Of a stretch of 64,000 nucleotides of DNA, positions 48,082 to 58,404 are shown piece by piece. Under the pieces are notes generated by a model that worked only from the letters and a program-made list of their open reading frames with translations, ran no database searches and was not told where the DNA came from. The position numbers and the translations under genes are program-made. The stretch's first letter is position 1. The number at the start of each line of letters is the position of its first letter. Source of the stretch: Xenorhabdus ishibashii (GTDB lineage: Bacteria > Pseudomonadota > Gammaproteobacteria > Enterobacterales > Enterobacteriaceae); assembly GCF_002632755.1 (NCBI RefSeq), contig NZ_NJAK01000001.1, positions 496,001 to 560,000 of the forward strand, read 5' to 3'.

Positions 48082-48844
48082 AATAAATGACTCCAAAAAC
48101 AATTTGATAGCTTAATGGGTAATCCCCATTGTTTCGTGGGTAGGCTTCTGCAAGAGCATTGAGACGTTTTCTCGTCATTAATCCCTGCGGGCGACCATGA
48201 TGAAGGTGTGTTGCGCCAATCCCTTTTAGGGAATTCAGTAAAGGCAACAGTTGTGGGTAGCGCTGGTAATATTTCCGGTTAATGACTTTATACCGATAGG
48301 GTTGACATGCCTGAGTAATTGTTCGCAATGGCAGAAATTGATTAATATGCTGATAATCATCCACTCGCGCCCAAGCGGTTGCCAATTCATTCAGTGAACC
48401 CTGTGCAAGGGTAGAAAATACGATAAGACCACCGCTACGGGTAACACGATAAAATTCGCGCAATGCACATGACAAATCATTGCACCATTGTACCGCCAGA
48501 TTGCTGAAACAGATATCTACGCTGTTATCCGCTAACCCCAAATGTTCGATATCCCCTTGCAAGTAATAGTCAGCAACTTGCTGCCTTTTTGCATGGCCCA
48601 ACATACCGGAAGCCAAATCCAGTGCGGTAACCTGTTTACCCTGCTGTTTCCAACGAGCGCTAAAAAAACCGGTTCCACACCCAGCATCCAATACCTGCAT
48701 ACCGATATTTTCCGCTTGTGCCAATCCCATCAAATACTCACCGGTTTGTTGTTGTAACTTAGCCACCGTGTCATATTTGGCAGCCGCACGTCCAAAAGCA
48801 CCAGCAATCGCCCTCTTGTCAACAGATTTAACAACCAGATCCAT
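48071..48844 (-). CDS. bioC: Malonyl-ACP O-methyltransferase
   Basis: BioC methylates malonyl-ACP so that the fatty-acid system can build pimeloyl-ACP methyl ester for biotin. The 257-residue class I methyltransferase has the SAM loop [15 protein letters not shown] and the [13 protein letters not shown] strand. ATG 48844 has a strong GGAGG site, overlaps bioF by 17 bases and fits the start of E. coli BioC homology ([15 protein letters not shown]). A frame open from 48874 is longer than needed. Confidence 0.94.
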   Translation of the reverse strand: MDLVVKSVDKRAIAGAFGRAAAKYDTVAKLQQQTGEYLMGLAQAENIGMQVLDAGCGTGFFSARWKQQGKQVTALDLASGMLGHAKRQQVADYYLQGDIEHLGLADNSVDICFSNLAVQWCNDLSCALREFYRVTRSGGLIVFSTLAQGSLNELATAWARVDDYQHINQFLPLRTITQACQPYRYKVINRKYYQRYPQLLPLLNSLKGIGATHLHHGRPQGLMTRKRLNALAEAYPRNNGDYPLSYQIVFGVIYCDK

Positions 48845-49979
48845 GCAACGCCTCCAGTAATGCATCAATGTCATACCGTGTGTGGCTTGCTGTCAACGTA
48901 ATACGCAACCGCGCACTGTCAGGGGAAACTGTGGGTGGAAGTATTGCCTTAACCCACACTTTTTTTTGTTTAAGTACATGAGACAATGCGGTACAACGCT
49001 CATTGTCACCAACGATTAATGGCTGGATAGCCGTTTCTGAATTCAGCAATGCAAAAGGCAGATGCTGTGCTTCGCGACGAAAATAACGGATGTTGTTTTG
49101 CAACCGCTGACGCAATTCATCCCCAGCCCTGATCTGTCGTACTGCTTCGGAAAGTGCCACTGCCTGCGCAGGTGGCATTGAGGTGCTGTAAATCAGATGT
49201 CTGGCGTATTGGAGCAGATATTCTGCGGTTTGTTCATCACATAACATTGCGGCTCCACTCAATCCAAATGCCTTGCCGAAGGTGACGATCAGAATCTCCG
49301 GTTTAACATTTTGCATCCAGCAACTGCCGCGCCCTTCATCACCGTGAATGCCGATACCGTGGGCGTCATCCACCATCAACCAACTTGCCGTCGATTGTGC
49401 TTGCTGGGCAATAGCATTAAGTGGTGCATAATCCCCATCCATACTAAAAACACCTTCCGTGACCACCAGCGTTTTACCGGTACACGTTTTTGCCAAATGT
49501 TGCTGCAAAGAACCCATATTATTGTGCAGAAAACGCCGAAGTTGTGCGGGAGAGTGTATTGCTGCTTCGAGCAACGACGCATGACTCAGTCGATCAGCAA
49601 TAATACGATCTTCCCCTTCCATCAAGGCCGCAATCACCCCTTGATTAGCGGCATAACCGGAAATAAAAAGTAAAGCACGAGAATATCCCAGCCATTCTGC
49701 AAGCTGTTGTTCCAGCGCATGATGTGCGGCAGTGTAACCCGTAACATGCCCTGAGCCGCCACTGCCCACACCATATTGTTGGGCACCTTGCTGCCAGGCA
49801 GCAATAATCTGGGGATGTTGGCTCAAGCCAAGATAATCGTTACTGGAAAAATTAAGATATTGGCCATCCGCAGTGGATAATAAACGCCCATCAGCGCCGT
49901 GATGGATTTGCCTGTTACGCCATAGCGGGGTGCCCCGACGTTCGGCCAAACGCAGGGAAAGAAAGTCTGACCAGCTCAT
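48828..49979 (-). CDS. bioF: 8-amino-7-oxononanoate synthase
   Basis: BioF condenses pimeloyl-ACP with alanine in a PLP-dependent reaction. The 383 residues match E. coli BioF. They include [11 protein letters not shown] near residue 45 and the PLP lysine in [24 protein letters not shown] marks the cofactor pocket. Two adjacent ATG codons (49982 and 49979) overlap the bioB stop; MSW at 49979 matches the E. coli start. The gene is translationally coupled to bioB. Confidence 0.96.
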   Translation of the reverse strand: MSWSDFLSLRLAERRGTPLWRNRQIHHGADGRLLSTADGQYLNFSSNDYLGLSQHPQIIAAWQQGAQQYGVGSGGSGHVTGYTAAHHALEQQLAEWLGYSRALLFISGYAANQGVIAALMEGEDRIIADRLSHASLLEAAIHSPAQLRRFLHNNMGSLQQHLAKTCTGKTLVVTEGVFSMDGDYAPLNAIAQQAQSTASWLMVDDAHGIGIHGDEGRGSCWMQNVKPEILIVTFGKAFGLSGAAMLCDEQTAEYLLQYARHLIYSTSMPPAQAVALSEAVRQIRAGDELRQRLQNNIRYFRREAQHLPFALLNSETAIQPLIVGDNERCTALSHVLKQKKVWVKAILPPTVSPDSARLRITLTASHTRYDIDALLEALHGSGC

Positions 49980-51019
49980 CATATTGCCGCATTATAGAAT
50001 TGTTCGTTATCAGCATTATGAATAATGGCTTCCGTCAAGTTCTGCTGTTGTTGATTGTCACCAAATGCCGTCTTTGTCTGTTGAGGATTGATACCCAAGC
50101 GGCGGAACAGTTGCAGATCTTTATCTTCATTCGGGTTTGGTGTGGTTAGCAATTTACAGCCGTAGAAAATGGAATTAGCCCCTGCCATAAAGCACAGTGC
50201 CTGAGTTTGTTCATTCATCTGTTCACGTCCTGCGGATAAGCGGACGTGAGATTTTGGCATCATGATCCGTGCTACAGCGATGGTGCGAATAAAGTCAAAA
50301 GGATCGACATCTTCATTGTCTTCCAATGGCGTTCCTTTGACTTTTACCAGCATATTAATCGGTACACTTTCCGGCGGCTTAGGCAGGTTTGCCAATTGCA
50401 CCAATAATGCTGCCCGATCGCGAATTTGTTCACCCAAACCAACGATACCGCCAGAGCAGACTTTAATCCCTGCATTTCGGACATTACCTAAAGTGTCCAG
50501 TCTGTCCTGATAACTACGAGTGGTGATGATATTGCCGTAAAATTCTGGCGAAGTGTCCAGATTATGGTTGTAATAATCCAGGCCTGCCTGCGCCAAACGC
50601 TGTGCCTGAGATTGATTCAACATGCCTAACGTCATACAGGTTTCCATCCCTAGTGATTTGACTTCGTTAACCATTTTTTCCAAATACGGCATATCACGCT
50701 CATGTGGGTTTTTCCAGGCCGCCCCCATGCAGAAACGGGTTGAACCCGCATTTTTCGCTTTGCGCGCTGATTCAATGACTTTTTCCACTTCCATCAACCG
50801 CTCTTTTTCCAGGCCAGTTTTATAGCGGGAACTTTGTGGGCAGTATTTGCAATCCTCTGGACAAGCCCCTGTTTTTATCGAAAGCAGTGTACTGACCTGT
50901 ACTTGTTGTGGATCAAAATATTCGCGGTGTACTTGTTGTGCCTGAAATAATAATTCGAAAAAAGGTTTATCAAACAATTTCTGTGCTTGACTGATTGTCC
51001 ATTGTTGACGCTCGCTCAC
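49979..51019 (-). CDS. bioB: Biotin synthase
   Basis: BioB inserts sulfur into dethiobiotin, using radical SAM chemistry and a sacrificial [2Fe-2S] cluster. The 346 residues have the radical-SAM cysteines C53, C57 and C60 in [12 protein letters not shown]. The [2Fe-2S] ligands lie in RFCMGAAW and the [10 protein letters not shown] region, and the conserved Arg in RLSAGREQM. It is the first gene of the leftward bio operon, facing bioA across the BirA operator. Confidence 0.97.
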   Translation of the reverse strand: MSERQQWTISQAQKLFDKPFFELLFQAQQVHREYFDPQQVQVSTLLSIKTGACPEDCKYCPQSSRYKTGLEKERLMEVEKVIESARKAKNAGSTRFCMGAAWKNPHERDMPYLEKMVNEVKSLGMETCMTLGMLNQSQAQRLAQAGLDYYNHNLDTSPEFYGNIITTRSYQDRLDTLGNVRNAGIKVCSGGIVGLGEQIRDRAALLVQLANLPKPPESVPINMLVKVKGTPLEDNEDVDPFDFIRTIAVARIMMPKSHVRLSAGREQMNEQTQALCFMAGANSIFYGCKLLTTPNPNEDKDLQLFRRLGINPQQTKTAFGDNQQQQNLTEAIIHNADNEQFYNAAI

Positions 51020-51071
51020 AATAACATCTCCGATGTAAAAAATGTTGTCAGTTTAAATAACACCATTATCA

Positions 51072-51103
51072 TGTCAACCAAAATGAATGATAAAAGGTTT
51101 ACA
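51072..51103. promoter_or_regulatory. BirA operator between bioB and bioA
   Basis: TGTCAACC-N16-GGTTTACA is an inverted repeat with the half-sites and spacing of the enterobacterial BirA operator (TGTAAACC-N15/16-GGTTTACA). It covers the shared promoter zone of the divergent bioB and bioA transcripts. BirA-biotinyl-AMP would shut off both. Confidence 0.9.
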
Positions 51104-51114
51104 TTAAAGTTGTT

Positions 51115-52383
51115 ATGACTCCTTCAGATCTTGAATTCGACCAGCGCCATATTTGGCATCCGTATACCTCAATGACAGACCCACTTCCTGCCTATCCTGT
51201 CGTATCAGCCACCGGTGTGGAGCTGGTTTTATCAGACGGGCGTACATTGATTGATGGTATGTCTTCATGGTGGGCCGCTATCCACGGTTATCATCATCCT
51301 GCCCTCAATGAGGCAGCAAAATCACAAATCGATAAGATGTCCCATGTTATGTTCGGCGGCATAACTCACCCTCCTGCAATTGAACTGTGCAAGCAATTGG
51401 TGGCAATAACACCTGATTCTTTAGAGTGTGTTTTTTTGGCGGATTCTGGCTCTGTCGCCGTAGAAGTCGCCCTGAAAATGGCATTGCAATATTGGCAAGC
51501 CAAAGGGAAAAAACGCCATCGTTTCCTGACCCTGCGCCACGGTTATCATGGTGACACTTTCGGAGCCATGTCTGTCTGCGATCCAGACAACTCTATGCAT
51601 AATTTGTACAAAGGCTATCTCCCCAATCATCTGTTTGCCGATGCCCCGCAATGCCATTTTGGTGATAAGTGGCAAGCAGAAGATATCAATTCTTTGCAAC
51701 GATTATTGTTGCAATATCATGATGAAATCGCCGCTGTCATTTTAGAACCTATTGTTCAGGGTGCCGGCGGGATGCGGATTTACCATCCTGAGTATCTGCG
51801 ACAGGTTCGCCAGCTTTGTAATGAATATCAGATCTTGTTAATTGCAGATGAGATTGCGACCGGATTTGGACGGACTGGCAAGCTATTTGCCTGTGAACAC
51901 GCGCAAATCGAGCCGGATATATTGTGCTTAGGCAAGGCATTGACGGGAGGATATATGACATTATCCGCAACACTGACTACCCGCCACGTTGCCGAAACTA
52001 TCAGCCAAGGTGAAGCAGGCTGTTTTATGCATGGCCCAACTTTTATGGGAAATCCTCTGGCTTGTGCCGTCGCCAGTGCCAGCCTGAAATTACTTGCTGA
52101 CAGCCCATGGCAACAACGTATTCAATCAATTGAAAATCAATTAAAAGCGGAATTATTTCCGTTCAAGTCATACAGTTTAGTCAAAGATGTTCGGGTTTTG
52201 GGCGCGATAGGCGTGGTTGAAATGAAACAACCCGTCAATGTCGCTTCATTGCAACGCCATTTTGTTCAACAAGGGGTATGGATCAGACCATTTGGTCGAT
52301 TAATTTATCTGATGCCACCTTATATTATTCAACCAGAACAGTTAACGAGGCTGACAAATGCCATTGCGGGTGCAATAAATTAA
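51115..52383 (+). CDS. bioA: Adenosylmethionine-8-amino-7-oxononanoate aminotransferase
   Basis: BioA makes 7,8-diaminopelargonate with S-adenosylmethionine as amino donor. The 422-residue class III aminotransferase matches E. coli BioA. [15 protein letters not shown] sequence ([14 protein letters not shown]) is at the start, [12 protein letters not shown] near residue 47, [12 protein letters not shown] near 140, and the PLP lysine in [15 protein letters not shown]. It begins only 12 bases after the BirA operator. A 12-bp hairpin follows the stop. Confidence 0.97.
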   Translation: MTPSDLEFDQRHIWHPYTSMTDPLPAYPVVSATGVELVLSDGRTLIDGMSSWWAAIHGYHHPALNEAAKSQIDKMSHVMFGGITHPPAIELCKQLVAITPDSLECVFLADSGSVAVEVALKMALQYWQAKGKKRHRFLTLRHGYHGDTFGAMSVCDPDNSMHNLYKGYLPNHLFADAPQCHFGDKWQAEDINSLQRLLLQYHDEIAAVILEPIVQGAGGMRIYHPEYLRQVRQLCNEYQILLIADEIATGFGRTGKLFACEHAQIEPDILCLGKALTGGYMTLSATLTTRHVAETISQGEAGCFMHGPTFMGNPLACAVASASLKLLADSPWQQRIQSIENQLKAELFPFKSYSLVKDVRVLGAIGVVEMKQPVNVASLQRHFVQQGVWIRPFGRLIYLMPPYIIQPEQLTRLTNAIAGAIN

Positions 52384-52394
52384 AGAAGAATATA

Positions 52395-52424
52395 TTCAGT
52401 CATATATCCATTTATATGACTGAA
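52395..52424 (+). terminator. Hairpin after bioA
   Basis: A perfect 12-bp stem TTCAGTCATATA / TATATGACTGAA with a 6-base loop lies 12 bases after the bioA stop. No T tract follows, so its efficiency is unclear. Confidence 0.6.
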
Positions 52425-52598
52425 ACAAATAGATTCATTATATTTCTAACAAAAAACAAATCATATTAAATGCATTACCAAACGTCAATCCCTGACAAAT
52501 ATTAATTACTAAAACAGGGGCTATTACATCACCTAAAAATAAATTATTTGATATATTCATGATGAAACCACGCTTATTTAAACAAAGAGGAAAACAAC

Positions 52599-53171
52599 AT
52601 GAATAGAGAAAATTTTTTCACATCCCCCAATAATGAAACACAAGATGTCTTTGAACTATCTCAAAATAGTTATGAGCAAGAAATTTCGCATTATGAAGCT
52701 TTGGTAAAAGAAAAACCTGAATTAGCTCACCTGTTTGTTGAAAATACCCAACCAGATTCATTAACCAGCCCAACTCTGAACCAAACAGAATTTGTTAGTG
52801 GGTATTTTAACATTAACACATATTATCAATATGGCGGTTTACCCTTTACCCAAATATCTTCTAACTCCACGATTATTGGGCACGATCCCAATATAGGAAA
52901 AAAGACGAATTTCAATGGCTATATTAATGGTGTATATAACACACCAATATTGAATTTTAATAATATTCATCTTGGAGGCGTAGTCAAATATCCTTACTCC
53001 ATTATTAATACACCATTAAACATTCAACTTTATATTTATCCAAGAAATATTATCTTACGTCTTTTAAAAGGAAATGTTTATTTGGGGGATTTATATTCTG
53101 TACAACAGAATCACATATTAATCACATATCCTATTGTTTTACCGGGTGTAGGGACGTTTAATTTGATTTAA
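52599..53171 (+). CDS. Hypothetical 190-residue protein, unrecognised
   Basis: I do not recognise this protein. Residues 1-60 are polar and probably helical or disordered (EQEISHYEALVKEKPELAHLF). Residues from about 65 are rich in Asn, Ile, Tyr and Gly, with alternating hydrophobic residues (VSGYFNINTYYQY, FNGYINGVYN, IQLYIYPRNIILRLL, GVGTFNLI), which suggests a beta-rich fold. There is no signal peptide or membrane helix. GAGGAAAAC lies before ATG and the frame is clean, so it looks functional. Its very AT-rich DNA differs from bioA and pgl, which are near neighbours in E. coli, so it is probably an acquired gene. A secreted effector or lectin-like protein is possible but unproven. Confidence 0.7.
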   Translation: MNRENFFTSPNNETQDVFELSQNSYEQEISHYEALVKEKPELAHLFVENTQPDSLTSPTLNQTEFVSGYFNINTYYQYGGLPFTQISSNSTIIGHDPNIGKKTNFNGYINGVYNTPILNFNNIHLGGVVKYPYSIINTPLNIQLYIYPRNIILRLLKGNVYLGDLYSVQQNHILITYPIVLPGVGTFNLI

Positions 53172-53223
53172 TATCAATTAATCGCGTTAATTTTTTATCT
53201 TATTTTTGGCAAATAAGTATTTT

Positions 53224-53256
53224 CGCCAGTCACATAGCCAAACTATATGGCTGGCG
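53224..53256. terminator. Bidirectional hairpin between the 190-residue gene and pgl
   Basis: Arms CGCCAGTCACATAG and CTATATGGCTGGCG pair over 14 positions with two mismatches and a 5-base loop. It separates convergent genes. Confidence 0.65.
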
Positions 53257-53290
53257 TGATCACGGTTTATATTCGCAAATATTGCTATGC

Positions 53291-54277
53291 CTATATTGCC
53301 AATATTGTCACCCACATCGGACCTTCACCAACTGGATAGCACGCCAGTTGGGTCAATTCCCCTGAATATGGTTCAATACGTGATACTGAAATATGATCCG
53401 ATTTCTGCCCCGATGCAATCAGGAAATGACCACTATGATCAATGGCGAAACCACGCGGTTGGGTCTCTGTCGAATAATGCCCGACTAATGTCAGGTGATA
53501 ACCATCTTCTGAAACGCGGAAATGGCTGATCAGGCTTTCTGAACGCTCGCTGGTATAAAGGTGTCGGCCATCCGGTGTAATGTGAATATCCGCTGACCAA
53601 CGAACGTTGGAAAAATCTGTTGGCAACGAATCAATTGATTGCACAATGCGATATTTTTCCCATTGGCGCAGAACATCAACGGTTGAATCCAATTCATTAA
53701 TGCAATAGATGGCCTGTTTTTTCGGATGGAATGCCATGTGGCGCGGGCCTGCACCTGCTGCTGTCGTAATTTCATCTGTCCGGCTTTCTGTCAGATAACC
53801 TTGCTCATCCAAATTGAAAATACGAATATGATCTTCTTTCAAACAGGGAACCAGCAGTTGACGATTTTCCCGATCAATATTAGCAGAGTGTGGCGCTTGC
53901 AGACCTTCTACAATTTGGCTTGAGGCTTTAACGATCCCATTTTCATCAATAGGATGAACGCTTAAGTTATTGAAGCTGTAAGAGGCAGAAAATAAAAAAC
54001 GCCCTGTTCTGTCAGTAGATATATGGGTCGGGCTACCCGTCAATGGTGCAATGGCTTGCTGTTCAAGGCTGCCATCTTCCCCAATAGCATAAGTTACGAT
54101 ACTAAATTGAGGACGAATTCCCACATATAAGTGTTTGCCATCAGGGTTGACAACCATTGGCTGTACTTCACCTGGTACATTTACGGTCTGGAGAAGCGAA
54201 AGCTCCCCTGTCACATTAAGCGACCATACGTGAATTTGTCGGCTGTTTGGGCTGGCTGTATAAACCACCTGTTTCAT
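53291..54277 (-). CDS. pgl: 6-phosphogluconolactonase (lactonase family)
   Basis: Pgl hydrolyses 6-phosphogluconolactone in the oxidative pentose phosphate pathway. The 328-residue seven-bladed beta-propeller matches E. coli Pgl, with [20 protein letters not shown] at the start. Other matches are [46 protein letters not shown] and [23 protein letters not shown]. It lies between the bio and mod loci, as in E. coli. It is divergent from ybhA. Confidence 0.96.
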   Translation of the reverse strand: MKQVVYTASPNSRQIHVWSLNVTGELSLLQTVNVPGEVQPMVVNPDGKHLYVGIRPQFSIVTYAIGEDGSLEQQAIAPLTGSPTHISTDRTGRFLFSASYSFNNLSVHPIDENGIVKASSQIVEGLQAPHSANIDRENRQLLVPCLKEDHIRIFNLDEQGYLTESRTDEITTAAGAGPRHMAFHPKKQAIYCINELDSTVDVLRQWEKYRIVQSIDSLPTDFSNVRWSADIHITPDGRHLYTSERSESLISHFRVSEDGYHLTLVGHYSTETQPRGFAIDHSGHFLIASGQKSDHISVSRIEPYSGELTQLACYPVGEGPMWVTILAI

Positions 54278-54425
54278 GTTCTCTCCTTAATACTTCATTG
54301 CCATTTCATTGATCTGTAACGATTATGGAAAAACTTTAACTGCTAAACTGCCTGTACAACGGTTTAACTATATTCAACTAACGTATAATATTTTGTTTAT
54401 ATCATAAACAATCTGAGGCTAACCC

Positions 54426-55241
54426 ATGTCATATCGCGTTATCGCGCTGGATCTCGATGGAACACTGCTCGATCCACAAAAACGTATTCTGCCAGAATCA
54501 TTGGCTGCCCTAAATGAAGCCCGCCAGTCAGGTATCAAAGTTTTGATTGTAACCGGACGTCATCATGTTGCCATCCATCCTTTCTATCAAGCGCTGCGAC
54601 TTGATACACCTGCCATCTGTTGCAATGGAACTTATTCCTATGATTATCATGCAAAGAAAATTTTGGCTTCTAACCCACTTTCCATCCATGAAGCCTCTCA
54701 AGCACTTTCCTATCTGCAAGATACAGAAATTCAGCATCTGATGTATGTTGATGATGCCATTTTATATCAATTTCCTCACACTGTAGTCCGAACCCTTGCA
54801 TGGTCGGATTCTCTGCCTGAGCATCAGCGTCCGAATCTCCAGCAAACAGGGAGTTTTCAAGACGCAATCCACAATGTCAGTGCGATTTGGAAATTTGCCA
54901 CCAGCTCACCCAATTTAGCGAAATTGCGTGAGATTAGTGAACAAATTGAGGAAAATGTTGGCCTTGAGTGTGAATGGTCATGGTTTGATCAGGTCGATAT
55001 CGCCAAAAAAGGCAATAGTAAAGGCATGCGGTTACAACAATGGGTGGAATCGCAAGGCATGAGCATGAAAGATGTGATTGCCTTTGGTGATAATTATAAC
55101 GATCTCAGTATGCTGGAAAGCGCCGGACTGGGCGTCGCTATGGGTAATGGGGTTGATGCCGTCAAAGAGCGGGCAGATATTGTCACGCGGGATAATACCC
55201 AACCCGGTATCGCTGAAGTCCTGAGAAAATACGTACTGTAG
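54426..55241 (+). CDS. ybhA: Cof-type HAD phosphatase YbhA
   Basis: YbhA is a HAD-superfamily phosphatase; the E. coli enzyme acts on pyridoxal phosphate and sugar phosphates. The 271 residues carry the HAD motif I DLDGTLL (residues 9-15, nucleophile Asp9), motif II in VLIVTGR, the Cof-type cap, and motif III/IV in KGMRLQQW and FGDNYNDLSMLESAGLGVAMGN. The gene neighbours pgl, as in E. coli, and converges on modC. Confidence 0.94.
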   Translation: MSYRVIALDLDGTLLDPQKRILPESLAALNEARQSGIKVLIVTGRHHVAIHPFYQALRLDTPAICCNGTYSYDYHAKKILASNPLSIHEASQALSYLQDTEIQHLMYVDDAILYQFPHTVVRTLAWSDSLPEHQRPNLQQTGSFQDAIHNVSAIWKFATSSPNLAKLREISEQIEENVGLECEWSWFDQVDIAKKGNSKGMRLQQWVESQGMSMKDVIAFGDNYNDLSMLESAGLGVAMGNGVDAVKERADIVTRDNTQPGIAEVLRKYVL

Positions 55242-55287
55242 AGCTTGTACATCAGTTTGTGTAATTACCTTTTGGCATCCATTCACT

Positions 55288-55317
55288 GGGAGCAAATCAG
55301 TTCACTGCTGTGCTCCC
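55288..55317. terminator. Hairpin between ybhA and modC
   Basis: Seven-base arms GGGAGCA and TGCTCCC enclose a 16-base loop between two convergent genes. Only short T runs follow, so it is a moderate terminator candidate. Confidence 0.45.
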
Positions 55318-55334
55318 TGCTTCCTACATATTTA

Positions 55335-56399
55335 TCAGTGACGATCCAACGAAACACTCTTTATCTGTGCATATAGCCATTGCCCTGCCCGCAGATTAAG
55401 CTCTTCCCGCGCCCAAGGCGTAATTCTCGCCCACAAGCTATGTTCACTTAGTGCTAATTTAACATCAACCTGGCCATTATTATCTTCAAAATACTCCATG
55501 ACTTTTACTTGCAAGGTGTTACGGATGCTGCTGGTTTTTGGCGGTTCCAAAACTAAGGAAACGTCTGATGCATCAACGCGGATATGTAGATCAGTCCCCG
55601 GAGCAGCATTAATTTGTGGCAACCAAAGGAGCTTGTCAGCCACGGCTACTGCGGTCATTTGATAACGTTGATGATGTTCCATAACAGAAACTTTCAGTAT
55701 GCTACCCAGACTCTCCTTTTGCAGCCACGGGCGCAGGGCACTACTCGACCAAACCTCTTCCAGGGTTCCTGTTGCCCTGATTTTTCCTTTGTCCATGACA
55801 ATGACATTCTCTGCCAGCCGTAAAATTTCATCCAAACTGTGACTCACATAGAGGATCGGAATTTTGACATCTTCGGACAACTTTTCCAGATAAGGCAATA
55901 ACTCACGCTTACGTGGTAAATCCAATGATGCCAATGGTTCATCCATCAGCAGGATTTCAGGGGCAGTTAGTAATGCACGGCCAATGGCTACCCGCTGTTT
56001 TTCTCCGCCAGATAACGTAATGGGAAAACGTGACAATAAATGTTCAATCCCTAGCAGGCCAATGATGCTGTCAAACTGCGGTTTCATCTCAGATGCCATG
56101 CCATATTGTAAGTTTCCTTGCACGCGATAATGCGGGAAAAGGCGTGCATCCTGAAAAACGTAACCAATCCGGCGCTTTTCTGGTGGCAAAAAGATATTTT
56201 GTTCGGTATCCACTAAGGTAGAGCCGTTTAAAACAATGCGACCTTTTTGTGGATGATTTAACCCCGCAATCACATTGATCAATGAGGTTTTTCCTGCCCC
56301 TGAAAGCCCAAATATGGCGGTAATGCTGTCTGTTGGTAAAGTGGTGTTAACCTGCATGTGCAGCTCACCCAAACGCTGCTCAAAATCCAGTTCTAACAT
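55335..56399 (-). CDS. modC: Molybdate ABC transporter ATPase
   Basis: ModC powers molybdate import. From ATG 56399 the 354 residues align with E. coli ModC (352), starting [15 protein letters not shown]. Walker A is [10 protein letters not shown], the signature [15 protein letters not shown] and Walker [13 protein letters not shown]. The C-terminal third is a Mop/TOBE regulatory domain ([25 protein letters not shown]). A longer frame to 56486 has no homology and overlaps modB. It overlaps the modB end by 7 bases. Confidence 0.96.
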   Translation of the reverse strand: MLELDFEQRLGELHMQVNTTLPTDSITAIFGLSGAGKTSLINVIAGLNHPQKGRIVLNGSTLVDTEQNIFLPPEKRRIGYVFQDARLFPHYRVQGNLQYGMASEMKPQFDSIIGLLGIEHLLSRFPITLSGGEKQRVAIGRALLTAPEILLMDEPLASLDLPRKRELLPYLEKLSEDVKIPILYVSHSLDEILRLAENVIVMDKGKIRATGTLEEVWSSSALRPWLQKESLGSILKVSVMEHHQRYQMTAVAVADKLLWLPQINAAPGTDLHIRVDASDVSLVLEPPKTSSIRNTLQVKVMEYFEDNNGQVDVKLALSEHSLWARITPWAREELNLRAGQWLYAQIKSVSLDRH

Positions 56400-57091
56400 G
56401 CTGCCCCCAAACGTTTTCTGCCCCAACGTGTCAGCCATTCGGAAAGCATCAATGAAATCAGTGCCAATGCAATTGCAATTACGCACAGACGAGCAGCGGC
56501 TGTTTCAGCACCTGGCATTTCTAGCAATGTATACATGGCAAGAGGAATGGTTCGCGTCTCCGCCGGAATATTTGAAACAAAGGTAATGGTGGCACCAAAT
56601 TCCCCCAGTGACCGTGCGAACGCTAATACCGCACCAACAATGATGCCGGGTAGTGACAACGGCAGAGTAATGGTGAAAAAGACTTTAAATGCACCTGCTC
56701 CCAATGTACGTGCCGCCTGCTCCAGGCGCCGATCGACACTCTCCAGTGATAACCGAATAGCCCTGACCATCAGCGGAAAAGCCACCACAGCCGACGCCAA
56801 TGCCGCACCTGTCCAACTAAATGCGAAACTGACGCCAAACCAGTCATAAAGGTATTCACCAATGACTCCACGTCTCCCCATACTAATGAGCAACAAATAC
56901 CCTACCACCACTGGTGGTAATACCAGTGGCAGATGGATCATGCTGTCAAGCAGGGATTTCCCAAAAAACTGGCAACGAGCCAGTATCCATGCCATTAATA
57001 TCCCGAATGGCAAACTGAATAACACCGCAATCCCTGAGATTTTTAAGCTCAGTAAAATTGCCTGCCATTCATATTCACTTAATATCTCCAA
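56393..57091 (-). CDS. modB: Molybdate ABC transporter permease
   Basis: ModB forms the membrane channel for molybdate. The 232 residues hold five or six membrane segments. The cytoplasmic EAA loop that contacts ModC reads [27 protein letters not shown] near residue 140. It lies 10 bases after modA and overlaps modC, in the conserved modABC order. Confidence 0.96.
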   Translation of the reverse strand: MEILSEYEWQAILLSLKISGIAVLFSLPFGILMAWILARCQFFGKSLLDSMIHLPLVLPPVVVGYLLLISMGRRGVIGEYLYDWFGVSFAFSWTGAALASAVVAFPLMVRAIRLSLESVDRRLEQAARTLGAGAFKVFFTITLPLSLPGIIVGAVLAFARSLGEFGATITFVSNIPAETRTIPLAMYTLLEMPGAETAAARLCVIAIALALISLMLSEWLTRWGRKRLGAAC

Positions 57092-57101
57092 AGTTCAGTT
57101 C

Positions 57102-57872
57102 CTACAGTGGATTAAAACCGTAACGTTTAAAAATCGCAGCAGCTTCAGGGGTTTTAAGGTAATCATAAAAATCACGAACAGCCTGCTTTTCATGGCCTTT
57201 GATTATTGCTATCGGATATTCCACCGATTTATGGCTTTCTGGTGGGAAAACACCCACAACTTTCACTTTATTGCTGGCAACTGCATCAGAACCATAAACA
57301 ATGCCCAGCGGAACTTCGGCTCGTTCTACCAACGCCATACCGCTGCGCACATTGTTAGTACGTGCTATCAGTGGATTAACCGTATCCCATGCATTCAAAT
57401 ATTGCAGCGATTCTTTAGCATAAATACCAACGGGCACATGATCAGGATCGCCAACCGCTAACCGCCCGCCTGCCAGCAAAGATTTCCATTTTGTTTTTTG
57501 GTTGATCTCCACTTGATTCAAGTGACTCTCTTTAGGCGCAATCAGGACAAGCCGGTTACCCAATAAAGTATGACGAGTATTTCCGACAATTAATTGTTTA
57601 CCAGACGCATAATTCATCCATTGTTGATCGGCAGAAATAAAAATATCCGCAGGTGCTCCCTGTTCTATCTGGCGCGCCAATGTCGACGATGAAGCATAGG
57701 AGGCAACAATATCGCCATGTTTCTCTTTTTTATACTGTACAGCAATCTCATCCAACGCATTAGTTAAAGAAGCCGCCGCAAACACCGTCACTTTATCTGC
57801 TGCCCAACCATTTCCGGCAAACGCAAAAGTGACCACTATTCCTGCCAGCAACTGATAAACTTTATTCTTCAT
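57102..57872 (-). CDS. modA: Molybdate-binding periplasmic protein
   Basis: ModA captures molybdate and tungstate in the periplasm. From ATG 57872 the 256 residues include a signal peptide ending at about GNGWA-A (residue 24). The mature part has VTVFAAASLTNALDEIA and SYASSSTLARQIEQGAPADIF, which supply oxyanion contacts, and NVRSGMALVERAEVPLGIVYGSDA. A frame from 57962 would bury the signal peptide, so the shorter start is chosen; GGTGAG lies ahead of it. A ModE operator precedes it. Confidence 0.96.
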   Translation of the reverse strand: MKNKVYQLLAGIVVTFAFAGNGWAADKVTVFAAASLTNALDEIAVQYKKEKHGDIVASYASSSTLARQIEQGAPADIFISADQQWMNYASGKQLIVGNTRHTLLGNRLVLIAPKESHLNQVEINQKTKWKSLLAGGRLAVGDPDHVPVGIYAKESLQYLNAWDTVNPLIARTNNVRSGMALVERAEVPLGIVYGSDAVASNKVKVVGVFPPESHKSVEYPIAIIKGHEKQAVRDFYDYLKTPEAAAIFKRYGFNPL

Positions 57873-57903
57873 TTTATACTCACCTAAGTTAATCAATATG
57901 GTG

Positions 57904-57927
57904 CGTTGTATATAACAAGATACAACG
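57904..57927 (-). promoter_or_regulatory. modA: ModE operator of modABC
   Basis: CGTTGTAT-N8-ATACAACG is a perfect inverted repeat with 8-8-8 geometry, 32 bases ahead of modA. E. coli ModE-molybdate represses modABC from a similar site (CGTTATAT-type half-sites). Confidence 0.88.
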
Positions 57928-58050
57928 TTAAATGAAAACGCTATTCTTAGATTAATCGGCAAGTTGTGAGCCAGTTTTAGCTTTTATATTGATCTCAATG
58001 CAACAATTACATATGAAAAGTTAGATATGAAGAGAAGGTAGGAATTGATG

Positions 58051-58072
58051 ATTACCCGGATAACCGGGTAAT
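58051..58072 (-). terminator. Hairpin after acrZ
   Basis: A perfect 9-bp stem ATTACCCGG / CCGGGTAAT with a 4-base loop starts 20 bases past the acrZ stop on the minus strand. No clear T tract follows. Confidence 0.55.
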
Positions 58073-58092
58073 AGAAATTGTAAAGATTGAGA

Positions 58093-58227
58093 CTATTGAC
58101 TGGTATTTTCTGTTTTGGAGATCCTATTGAATAATCCCCCAAGCACGTAAATCAATGCCAAAATAGCAGCCATCACTACGGGAACCATGATCAGTGCAAA
58201 CCCCATACTTTTAAGCAATTCAAACAT
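58093..58227 (-). CDS. acrZ: AcrB-associated small membrane protein AcrZ
   Basis: AcrZ is a single-helix inner-membrane peptide that binds the AcrB multidrug pump and changes its substrate preference. The 44-residue product begins [20 protein letters not shown], nearly the same as the start of E. coli AcrZ ([20 protein letters not shown]), with a hydrophobic helix through residue 31 and a polar tail. The gene lies between modA and modE, as in E. coli. GAGG lies 7 bases before ATG. It is easily missed because of its size. Confidence 0.92.
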   Translation of the reverse strand: MFELLKSMGFALIMVPVVMAAILALIYVLGGLFNRISKTENTSQ

Positions 58228-58404
58228 GTTAACCTCATATCCTGAGTGACTAACAAATTAACTGAGTCATATCTGAAACTGACACAACACAGACATTAAT
58301 TTCGTTATTCTAGACAATAAAACAGTAACAGTAACCGCCGAAACGTGCGATTCTTATGATTATGTTGTAAAAAACTTTCAAATAGTTGCCCTAAATAAAT
58401 CACT

